From Branchiostoma floridae (Eukaryota > Chordata > Leptocardii > Amphioxiformes > Branchiostomatidae): DNA of 64,000 nucleotides. Under the pieces are notes generated by a model. The model worked only from the letters and a program-made list of their open reading frames with translations. It made no database searches and was not told the DNA's origin. This document shows, piece after piece, positions 42,801-54,800 of the stretch. How positions within the stretch are numbered: position 1 is the first letter of the stretch; every line of letters begins with the position of its first letter. A program made the position numbers and the translations under genes. The stretch is taken from the NCBI RefSeq assembly GCF_000003815.2, contig NC_049984.1:15382158-15446157 (forward strand), read 5' to 3'.

Positions 42801-45800
42801 NNNNNNNNNNNNNNNNNNNNNNNNNNNNNNNNNNNNNNNNNNNNNNNNNNNNNNNNNNNNNNNNNNNNNNNNNNNNNNNAAGAAAATGCACATACACCGT
42901 TTCTGCCTATGAATTCAAATTACCAGGTTACCTCAAATTGATCCATAGGAACTGCATTGATGCTACCAATTAAAAAGAATATGTGTCATGTATAAAATGC
43001 ATGTAAAATACAACACGGTGTATTCCATATCCAACCCATGGGAGGGCCAGGACCGAGGGTGATACGGAACTTGCAAGAAAAGAGCAAAAGATATGACATC
43101 AATGTGCATCATGTCAACAACTTTATTCGTCAATTCTAACAAGAAGGACCGATGCTGTACTAGTTTGATTCGAGAACTGTTGTTTGAATTTTTGACAGAA
43201 GCACAAGCAAGTCCAAATTGTTTGAATCAAACTATTGAGCCCGGGCCGTACCGTAAAATTTGGACCAGTCAGAACACTTACATCGAACGTAAATACAGCC
43301 CAGGTATGATACAAACAAAATTACTGACCCTGCAATGCAAATCAGGGCTTGAAATTAATTTTTGGGATTAGGTGCACTCTGGTGCACCCAGCTTAAGAAA
43401 TTGGGTGCACCAAACAATTGTTGGGTGCACCACTTAACTAAGTTACAAGCTATCAAATTCTTAAACAAGTACCATGATAGACATTTTTATTATCTTCCTA
43501 ACACTTAGATGTCAAGAATATGATGTACATGTATACTAGTATACTTTGATATCTTTACATACACAAACCTAAGAAAATATTTGGGTGCACCCTGTGCACC
43601 CACAGAAAAAGATTGGGTGCACATCTCCAATTTTGGGTGCACCTTGGTGCACATGCACCCAGTATTTCGAGCCCTGCAAATGCAACAAATTGAATCTAAT
43701 TGACTAACTGGGTCATGTTGCCCATTGAAACTGTGTCACGGTTATAAACATGACATACGCTACAAGTATTGATGAAGATAGGAGAAATGGCCAATTAAAA
43801 ATTTAAAGGCCGGTCATGTGATCATGTTTACCTATACTCGGACTACGTAAAGTGGATTACTTCTTGAATACTAAATTAGATTTGCTTGGGTGTAAGACTA
43901 AGACTGGTGAAAAGAAAAATTATAATGAAGAGGCCACATGACATGAAAATTGGAGGTATAATCACTTATGATTGATTGACAGAGATGCCTGCTACTCACA
44001 TAATTCCTGCTTTTATGTGGATGCCTGTTACTTTTTAATAGGTTGTTATGGAACACTTTTAGGACATAAAGTTTGGCGCCTGTTTGTCTAGGTCTTGACC
44101 GGCATTTCAGCATTTATTGCAACTGTGCTGCATAACCTACTGGTAACTGTACAGTAACTTGTTTCTCAAATCACACTAGACTACAGAATAAAACTTACCA
44201 GAATCATATAGACTGCTTGTAAATTGGTCGCTCTTTAAACTCATTGATATAATAATAATAATTATGATTTGTTTATTGATTGTTATTCCAACACAATCTC
44301 TAAATGCAGACTGCCATAGGGTGCTGAATTGAGTATTTAGCCTTTAGGCATTACAAACTTACACATGCATCAAGAACTTAACATAGCAAAGACATGAAAT
44401 TAATATATTACAGGTAGAACATGTACAATCACACTCACACAAACTAAATACTCCTCAGGGGTATACAAGTATGTATAGGGCTATAGTTGTAGGACCTGGT
44501 GTATGTTTGAAATCTTCATCTATGGTCCAGAAGACATTTGACATTATCCAAATGTTGACATTATCCAAATACTCATTTAGGAGTCAATAAACTCACATTA
44601 CCTTGACTTACCCCATCATCGTATGACTCATGCCATGATGTATCTTTTTTATTTCCTTAATACTCAATTATCACCACGTAACAAGATCTGAAGGGCACTT
44701 CAAGGTTACAGGTTCCATGACTAGATCGGGAACAGCATCTCCTATTAAGGAAGATATCCTTAAAGTCAGAAACATTATTGTTGAGTCATAGCACATACTG
44801 ATCACTTTAAAGGCAACTAAAGAAATATTAGGGCAATAAGAGTCAAATATTCTGGATAATGTAATCTGTAATATTGACATCTACAGTGTACAAAATACTT
44901 TTCTGAGCAAGGTTGCACAGTGTGCAACCTGGGGCAAAAACTAGGTTGCACATCTGAATTTCAAGTTGCACCACCTACAATTTGCTAATTTCTCAAAAAA
45001 AAGTACAATACCTGCATACATACCTAACCTTTTATTATCATGTTATTTTACTACTTCAAGTTCGTCACAACAAAATCAAGTTCTGAGGCTCAAAAATTAA
45101 GTTGCACCCTGTGCAACCTGAGTTCAGAAGTAAGTTGCACCAAGCAAAAAGTGGTTGCAATGTGCAAGTGTGCAAGTGGTATTTTGCACGCTGCATCTAC
45201 TACACCCCATGTACTACATGTACACTACATGTACTATGCACATTTGTTCATCAAACATTTACATCTGATCAGTATTCCATACTTTAAAATGTAAGTATGG
45301 AATGTGGTTAAAAATGGATCAGAAAAAAGCAACACGTTTGATTTTTTTTGGGGGGGGGGGGGTCCAATATTTAAGGAATCCTCCTGTGTCCATTTTAACT
45401 CCTCATTAGTATGAAATAATGATGTTAAAATGTTGGAATATAGTGCAGTAGATGTCAATATTATACAGATTGTCTTATTCAGCAAATTTCCACTTAAAAC
45501 ACTCTAATATTGCTTACATTGCCATTAAAGGGTTCATTGACCATCTTGCTCACATGCACAATTTAAGTGTTTTGCCTGCATAAGCAATTATTTTACGAGG
45601 CCATTATTTTAAGAGGTCATAAAGTTAATGCTAAGTGTACTCTGACTCAGTCTGAGGCATCATAATATAGATCATTAGACATAAGATGTCTTAACCTCTG
45701 TACAATTTGTATGTTTGGCTAGATGTTAGGTGCATGTTGCACAGAATTCCTTTAATTAGTAAGATAAGACTTATACTTTACCATAAAATGCTAGTCTTCC

Positions 45801-48800
45801 TGGGTTCAGATTACAAACATGTACATGTATCACATATGCACATGCCAATTTATGGGAATAATAGACCAAATTGTACAGCAAAAATGGCTTTTTGACCTGT
45901 GATTGATTAGATATTTCCATAATTAAGGGCACATCTTTGAAGACAGGTACATTGTGGTTTATGCCTCATACAATACTATACACTGTACATCAATGGCTTG
46001 ATGTGTATATGCTTTGACTCCTGTTCTTCCTTTAGCCTGTTACATGTCTATCCTAATCACTAGTTTTAAGCAAAGCACCTTTGAATACCCCGGGGAAACT
46101 TTAAGGATATTCTCTGTCACCTAAATGATCATTGATGAGTTTTTCACCGGTCGGATCACCATTTCTGCTGTAGCGTGAGGCAAGCCTGCTTTCTTTGCTG
46201 TGATCTTATCTTGGCCTGTCCAGGGCAAGAACATGATTATCCTTTATCTAAATTATCGTCCAGTCACGGCCTTTTGCTTCTGACATCTTCAAGCACGATT
46301 CCAAATCTTAAGAGGAAGAAAAAGTAAAAAACATTATTTTGCCAGTTCTTTTTAGAAAAATTTTCATTGCATTTCAAATAATACTTATATCAATGAAAGA
46401 GATGGAAAGACAAAAACTGTCACAAATTTAAACCAACAGAATTCAAAGATAGATAATAGATATTGCAATCGAAAATATGTATTAGGTAGAAAGACAAACT
46501 TAAAAAATGTCAATAAATGGTCATCTCAAAAACATCAAAAAAGAAAAACAGGAAAAACAAATGGTAGCCAAATTGTCAGGATTAATCTTAACTAAATAGC
46601 AGAAAGGAACCCCAAACAAAAAAACAGAATACTCTACTCAAAATAACAAAGCAAAATAAGACAAAACCACATGTGCCAATTCTATACTGGTCTTTGTGTT
46701 GGATGAAAAAAAAATCCTTTTAACCTGTCCTTGGTGCTGAATTAACAGCCATTGATAACAAACAAAGACCTATATTTCTTGGGTCATGATTTTATCTCTG
46801 AATGTACAGGGAAAAACAGGATTACCTTTAACTAGATAAGTTTGCTGTCAAGTGGGTTACATTTAGTGTAAATAATAAATAATGGAAGAATTTCAACATT
46901 AGAATGCTGATAAAGTCTTGTCTTGTTGCTTTATGTTTTGGTTAACCTGTCCTTGGTGATGAATGAGTATTATCATATAGCCAGGCGCCGCGGACCAATC
47001 AGAAGGCCCCGTTCCACGTTGGTTATGACGCCGTAACACGTAGATTCAGGCCAGGCAGGTGGGTATCGCTCCCCTGATTGGTCAGAATGAATCGACACCG
47101 GCACCGGTGTCGATTTGCATCGACACCGGCACTAGTGTCGATGCAAATATTCATATCTATATTTGATAACCACAGGAGTCCAGCATGTACCTGGACCAGC
47201 TGATCGATCCTGTCCTGGCGTGTTTCTCGGACCCCGACAGTCGTGTTCGCTACTACGCCTGCGAAGCCCTGTACAACATCGTCAAGGTGGCCAGAGGGGC
47301 TGTACTGGGCAGGTTCAATGATATCTTTGATGGGCTGAGCAAGGTAATTATATGTAGTGAATATTCCATGACACTCCTTGTTACTTGGAAGTACTGTCAA
47401 ACCTGCCCAAGACGACCACCCGGGGGACCGGAAAAAAAGCGGTCGATTTGGACAGGTGGTCGCTGAGAAGAGTATCGACTCAAAACATGCCCGATGCAAA
47501 GTATAAATGGTTTCCGTTGTGCTTAATGGCAAATAGAAAGCACACTGCACGCACGCAAAGAAGCGAGGTCTTTAATGTCAAATACAACACGCCCACTGTA
47601 AACTGTAAACTTAACCCCCAAATCCGACGCAAACTGGCCGATTTCGGCACAAAATCGCACTAGTTATCATCAAAAATCGATGAAAACCTCAATTTTGAAA
47701 ATGATGCGGTCGTTATGGGTCCCAATTTGGGCCGGTCGCGGTCGCGTTGGCCAGGTGGTCATTGAGAAAAGGTCGCTTAATGCTTACGTCAATGGGAAAA
47801 AAAATCGGGACCGAGAAAAAGCGGTCGAAATGGCCTGGTGGTCGCTGAGAAGAGGTGGTCGCTCGGGCAGGTTTGACTGTATTGAGCAGCTCATTTTACT
47901 CTATTCTAATGTGTTAAGATCACTTGATATATTTTTCTTAATATATAGGAATGTAATGTGAATCTTGCATCATTGAAATTTTACAGATGAAAGTGCTGAA
48001 ATTTGATTTCTTTTGTGTTGACACAAACGTGGCAAACAAAAGTAAAATATGTTTTTTACTGTTTTTAGTCATAATTCCATACAATATTTTTCCCCATAAA
48101 GCTTGCTGCAGATCCAGATCCAAATGTCAAGAATGGCTCGGAACTTCTAGATCGACTTCTCAAGGTATTACTCAACTCTTAACGTACATTATTCCAACCT
48201 TATATATTACACAATTTTAGTTGAAATATATGGCCACTAGAAAGTAGCCATACAGTATACCAAGTTTTTTTAGAAATGTTAAATACATTTTGTATCTTGA
48301 TTTTGATAAAGGGTAAGCGAATATCTAGTACCTATTAGTAAGTAACTGAACCGAATGAAAAGTGCACTTATTGTGAACAGGATTTTTGTGTTCTGTAATA
48401 CCAGTACTCAATAAATCACTAAATGACTCAAACTTGACTAAAAATGGCTACATTTTTATTTTCTATTATCCAAGTGTGTATACCTGTTGCTGACATCAAG
48501 TTGTTCACATGTGTTTTGGGTGTTTGCAGGACATTGTTTCTGAAAGCACCTCGTTTGACCTGGCCAGTTTCATGCCCCTGCTGAGAGAGAGAATCTACAC
48601 TAAGAACCAGTTTGCCAGGCAGTTTCTGGTGTCTTGGGTAAGTATAATACCAATTATTGATTGTAGAATAGAGGAATGTCATATGAGGTAATTCTCTGTC
48701 AGGTAGTGAACATGTTGAAACCTTCCTTTGTTTATATGAATGAATGACTTTTATTGCATGTTAATCCTCTTACAAGCTACATGTAAGTACAGGTCATAAT

Positions 48801-51800
48801 GATAAAGCAAAACCGTGGTATAAGAATTTGTAGACTAATTGTTAGATATGAATCCTCATTAGTACTGTAACTTTATGGCATTCAGCACACTACATACAGT
48901 AGCAAAGGAATAGATGCCTCTGTTTACAAAAAGCTGTTTTATCAGCTTCATTCTGCAACTACCATGATTTATTTGGTTTTGATAATTTTTGGCCTTTTCT
49001 AACGTAAGGATGGATGTAACTTTAACATCTGTAATGTAACATTAAAGGAAATGCAGTAACTGTGTGGAGTAGGTAGGACTAGAGACAACCTACTGAAATG
49101 GGGACGGGTGAACTCAGCTGAGTGTCGTTGTGGCCACCCAACCCAAACCATGGGACACATTACAAAGGACTGTGTATTAGGCCCCAACATCTCCAACCAG
49201 TACCTACTAGAAGCTAACGAGAAGGCCGTGGCCTGGCTGCAGTACTGGCACGGAACGATATGATGATGACTGTGAATTATCCTAAAATATTTGCAATGAT
49301 TTTGTTTTCTCAGTGACCGCACCAGGAAATCATGACACTGCAAATAAAGATGTGTTTTGTCTTCCACTCTTTGTAACCCAACATTGTTTCCACAGTAACC
49401 TCACAGCAAAAGCCTCCTTTCCCCTCCTAATGCAAAATCATGTTCCGGAATATATATACTTGATAATTGCAGCACCTATCCTAACATATTGGATACTTCC
49501 CCCTACAGGTGACAGTGTTAGACTCAGTGCCAGATATCAACATGCTGGTGTACCTCCCCGAGTTCCTGGATGGACTCTTCCACATCCTGGCAGATCCCAG
49601 TAGGGAGGTTAGAAGAATGTAAGTACATGTACAAGCTGTGACAGAGAATTCATCTCCTTCATTAAAGTACTGAAGAGGGATGTCCCTCTGGCTCAACTGG
49701 TAGCGGCCTCATAATTGAGCTCTTGGTTCCAATTAGTTGGTACAGTCAAACCTGTATTAGCGGTCACCATTGCATAGCGACCACCTGGCCATTGCGGTCA
49801 CTTTTTGTTGGTCCCCTGGATTTTTCCCATTAACTTAAGCATTAGGACATAGTCTATTGTGGCCACCTGTCCAACGCGGCCACTGCCACACGATATCTGA
49901 TCCTGTCAATACAAAAACAATGCCTATTGCGACCATACAACAGCCGTATGTCACCCTGCACCCAGTTTAAAATCGTTGTTTGTGAGGATTTGGAGTTCCT
50001 GACAGGGTCATTTTGGGGGTAGCAGAAAGACAAGTTAAGTACATTAGATCGCAAGTCTTTGTCGGTTACTTTACCAATGTTCTACATGGCATGCAATAGC
50101 AATCATTTTCACGCATTTTTGGTAGATTTGACTTTGGCAGGGTCAGCTGAATTTTGAGAGGATCGAAAAAATGTTATATTTGGTGAGAAAGATAAGTGGG
50201 TGCTGAAATCATGTGTAACTTATTGCTCGTGGTCAATTGATCAACATTTTCTCTATAGTGGCTACATTTCTCCAGTCCCTTGAGTGGCCGCTATAGACAA
50301 GTTTGACTGTAACTGAAACCCTGGTTCAATCCGAAGAAGGGTATCTTTGTTGGGGCTGCACCTATTTTTCTGAAGGGACATAAAATGGGTGTCCTATGTT
50401 TGAGGAGGTGCCTTGAGCATGTTAAAGGGGAGGGCCCAGCAACCCCTCACTGTAAAAATATACCCTTCTACTGAGACAGCAAGAAAAAATTGCCACCCTG
50501 CATGTATGTGCCACAAGGCACTACAAGGTACTACAAGGATCCAAACAAGTTAACAGTATTGAAGAGACCAGGAAAATGGTTATTTGTTTGATGTTGTTCC
50601 CGGAAATTGTTGATGGTATATCGGCTTTAGAAAAAAAGTGTGTGTGATATACCTTACTCTTTGAGGGCAACAGTTTGTCCAAATTTACTTACTAGTAGGA
50701 AGACGTAGCCGCCTGTGAAGACTTCTTCAATTTGTTGAATTGTAATTTGTGTAATGTGCCCTAGTCATACATGTACATGTAAGGTTCTCAAAAGTGTGTG
50801 CCCTTTGAAGTGACCCAGATACTCAAAGTACTTGTAATTTTCATTTATGGTACAGATTATGTACATTGTAAAACCACCTGGTGCCAAGGGGCCTGGACGG
50901 CTTCGACAGTTTGATAACCACTACGGCTTCAAAAGGGTTGGGTAAAAAAAAGCTTCCCCTCAAACTTTACCCAGGCAAAAATGTCAATATGGAACTCCTA
51001 CAGACTTGATACACACTCAAATATACCAGCCCCTAAATTATATACCTAGATGGTGTATTGTTTTCCTTGTCTGCTGTGAGCTTCCTGCCTTTCTATCTTT
51101 ATCTCATTGCTGTATATGTTACACCTCAGGTGTGAGTCAGCTCTGGGAGAGTTCCTGAAGGGGATCAAGAAAAGTCCCAGCAGTGCCAATTTCAGCAACA
51201 TGGTCAACATCCTCATAGTGCACTGTCAGGCTCAAGGTGTGTCAGTGTGTGTGCAAATGTTTGTGTGTCTGTGTGTGACTGTGTGTGTGTGACTGTGTGT
51301 GTGTGTGCTGTGTGTGTATGTGACTGTGTGTGTGTGTGACTGTGTGTGTGTTACTACATGTATGTGTGTATGTCTCACTGTGTGTGTGCGTGTGTCCCTG
51401 TGTGTGCGCGTGTGTGTCACTGTGACTGTCTGTGTGTCACTGTGTGTGTGTGTGTGTGTGTGTCACAGTGTGTGTGTGTGTGTCACTGTGCGTGTGATTG
51501 TTGATGTACTTGCACAACACATTTCCTTCACTTCTACTTGCCAAAACCTGAAGAATATTTGGTGTCTTCACCAAACTTCATTGTTTATGATAACATATAC
51601 CTTCCCAGATGAGTTGCTGCAGCTGACTGCCATCATGTGGCTGAAGGAGTTTATCCTGCTGTCAGGACGGGCCATGCTTCCGTTTGCCGCCGGAATCCTG
51701 ACTGCTGTCTTACCCTGTGTGGCGTACGAGGACCACAGGAGAAAGAATATCCTTTAAACAAGAAGAAAGCTAAGATTGTACTGTTGTCTTATATATGCTT

Positions 51801-54800
51801 GTGATTCTATCATTATGTCAAGGTTAATGACATGATGTCATGTGGCCTAACGGCAAGGTGTTCGGCCCATAACCCAGAAGCCCTTGGTTCAAATCCGTTG
51901 ATATGCCACCGACCTTGTACCCTTGGAAAAGGCATTTTACATTTGACTTTTCTCACTTAACTCATTGCACATTGTAAATGCAGGAGTACCTAGGTTTGGT
52001 TAGGTCTTTCCCAAGGATAGGACTTTATTGGAGGTCTTGTGTTTGAGGAAAGTTCCATACTTCAAGCACATAAAAGAACTCACCACACTTACCAAAAGAA
52101 TAGGGTTCCTTCTTGGTGTGAGTGGATCAATTAGTACATGGGATTGACTAAAATGACTCCTTTTCTGTTTTTCTAAAGCTGACTTGTACATCCTAATTTA
52201 TTTATTTATTTATTTATTGATCTTTATAGGGTAGTCCCTTCAGTTAACGTAGTAACTGATTTCCAAGGGAGCCCTATATACATGTTCGCACAACGACGGG
52301 TTATACCGCCCCTTACGGGGTGACACACCCGTCCGGGTGAATGATGTAGATCACCATGTGGCTGATACGAGACAGAGGTCGCCAGGCCTCCATCCGGGTG
52401 ATTTGAAGTGAATCACCAACTTCCGACAGAAGGATTTGCACCAACGCACACCGCACCATCGCACGTGTGGGGGTTCTTTAACGTGCATGGGGTATGGCTC
52501 TCCCCAGACACGGGACCTCCATTTAACGTCCTATCCGAGGGACGACTCATTTTTCACTTGAGTAAAGTGAGGAAAGTCGTGTCAAGTGCCTTTCCCAAGG
52601 GCACAAGACCGGCAACACGGCAGGCGGATTCGAACCGGCGACCTCTCGGTCACTGGCCGAATACACTACCACTGTGCTACGCGGCCCCACAGTGCTATGC
52701 TGACCTAATCTAAACATTTATGCCATAAATACAGTAGATTTATGTTGTGTTCTTGAGGGAAGTGTCTATGGCACTATTTGGTAAGGTTGTTCAATGTCAT
52801 GACCTTGACCTTGCACACATATCAAGGACACAGCCATCGCCGTGAACAACAGCCTGCTGCGGCTGATCACCACGGAGGACGACCTGTCTGTGCCCACCAG
52901 TCCTGTGGAGGGGGAGGATAAGGACCAGGACAAGGAGAAGGAGAGGGAAAAGGGGTCAGTTAGGATTGGAAAACAATCTATGATGCGAAATTCTTGCAAA
53001 AGGCTTGCCCCAGCACTGGGCCATCCTATACAATTGTACTGGTAATGCATGTTCACGGTGATTTACTTTCTTGGTAGCGGGAAAATGGAGTGTTTGCTGT
53101 GGACTTTTTGTGGTATGCAGTAGCAACCACATAGTTTTATAATAGAATAATGTTTGCATTATTTTTGAGTTCCTGGTGAAGCAGCCACCGCAAACATGAA
53201 ACCACAGTGAACAGTCCTGCATTTACAGTGTCAGACTGAGTACATTTGAATTTTACAACAAAATGTGACGCGTTTTAGAAAAAAATATATAAGACAAATT
53301 AATGTTCAACACTAATAGCTATATGGTCAAGAGAAGTTGGCAACATTCAGTTGAAATTCATTATAAAGCTGTCCCCCTCCTATATTATATTATATAATTA
53401 TTATATACTGCCATGTGTACTACAAAGAAAGGGGTGTTGTGCTTGTGTGGTTAGCAGTCAAGCAATTGAAACTATTGTGTTTTCTATCTTAAAATTCTTA
53501 CGTTAGACTTGCAAACTGAGTGATAGTCTTTTTTGTTCATTGCATTGATGATGATATATTCCAGGTTGATCATAAATGCCAAACTCTTTTGATTTCTTTC
53601 CATCTAGGTTCCTATCTGCCTTCTCTTACAAGTATGCCTTGAAGTTCATTATTCTTTGAAGCTTTATTTGATTTTTGCATTCATCTTTTTGCATTTCTTA
53701 CTTTTCCACTTTTGCTTGAAATTGTTATTCACTTGTTATTCACTTTTGTTAATCACTATCATCCTTTGTAGACAATGTACATTTTTATAATCATTAATAA
53801 TTATTATTATTCTGGGGGAATTTTTGTCAAAAAGAGCTGAAAAGAAAGTTTATCTGCCAATGTATTGGTACATCAGGCATTAGCAGCATTGTANNNNNNN
53901 NNNNNNNNNNNNNNNNNNNNNNNNNNNNNNNNNNNNNNNNNNNNNNNNNNNNNNNNNNNNNNNNNNNNNNNNNNNNNNNNNNNNNNNNNNNNNNNNNNNN
54001 NNNNNNNNNNNNNNNNNNNNNNNNNNNNNNNNNNNNNNNNNNNNNNNNNNNNNNNNNNNNNNNNNNNNNNNNNNNNNNNNNNNNNNNNNNNNNNNNNNNN
54101 NNNNNNNNNNNNNNNNNNNNNNNNNNNNNNNNNNNNNNNNNNNNNNNNNNNNNNNNNNNNNNNNNNNNNNNNNNNNNNNNNNNNNNNNNNNNNNNNNNNN
54201 NNNNNNNNNNNNNNNNNNNNNNNNNNNNNNNNNNNNNNNNNNNNNNNNNNNNNNNNNNNNNNNNNNNNNNNNNNNNNNNNNNNNNNNNNNTCATGATGTT
54301 TGCATTAAAATGACTGGAGTATACTGTAGTATAGATGATGAGGGTGGATATAAAGTTTTTTTACGGAAATACTGTATTGGTGTAAGGGACCGTACGATAT
54401 TTATTGGGGGGGGAGGGCTGGTGCGTTGGAAGTCCGATCAAAAAAATTTTTCATGGCCCTCCCCCCCATCTGAAAAAAAATTAACATGACCCTCCCCCTC
54501 CACCTCAAAAAAATCAACATGGCCCTCCCCCCGACAGGCATCATTAAAAGGGTAGAAAAACAACCGATAGACGTCAGGGCACAAGGGCGCCCGGCGTCCA
54601 ACTGGTACAGCTAGTGTTCTTGCCAGGATTTTTTTCACAGCGTCAGGGCAGGGGTCCGGGGGCTTGCTCCCCCGGGAAAATTTGGATTTTCAAATCCTCT
54701 AAAACAGAATTTCCTGCAATTTGAGAGGAAAATTATGCCCTTGAGATTGGATGCCGTTTGCCTTTTTCACGCCCGTTCCTTAGTAATCGACGTCCGCCCT

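Larger units (their letters stand above)
51747..52818 (+). other. U12-type AT-AC intron of VAC14
   Basis: The donor ATATCCTTT (51747-51755) is a perfect U12 consensus. The branch-site match CCTTGAC (52803-52809) puts the branch A 10 nt before the acceptor, which ends CACAC. Splicing this way reads [15 protein letters not shown], aligned with human RKKS-IKEVANVCNQS without an indel. The ordinary AG upstream (TATCAAG) would lose the conserved I-K. Confidence 0.88.

Noticed and set aside
47023-47550. 175-codon gene antisense to VAC14 exon 3
   Set aside because: Shadow of the conserved sense exon and adjacent repeats.
47385-47663. Conserved small protein shared with 56651-56935
   Set aside because: The two frames are alike only because they lie in two copies of the same MITE; there is no start context or splice support.
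51232-51757. Cys/Val- or His/Thr-repeat proteins on either strand
   Set aside because: Translation of a (TG)n microsatellite; the true coding part is VAC14 exon 8 at the end.
53590-53640. VAC14 micro-exon after CATCTAG (FLSAFSYK)
   Set aside because: No match to the expected human segment and the frame soon stops.
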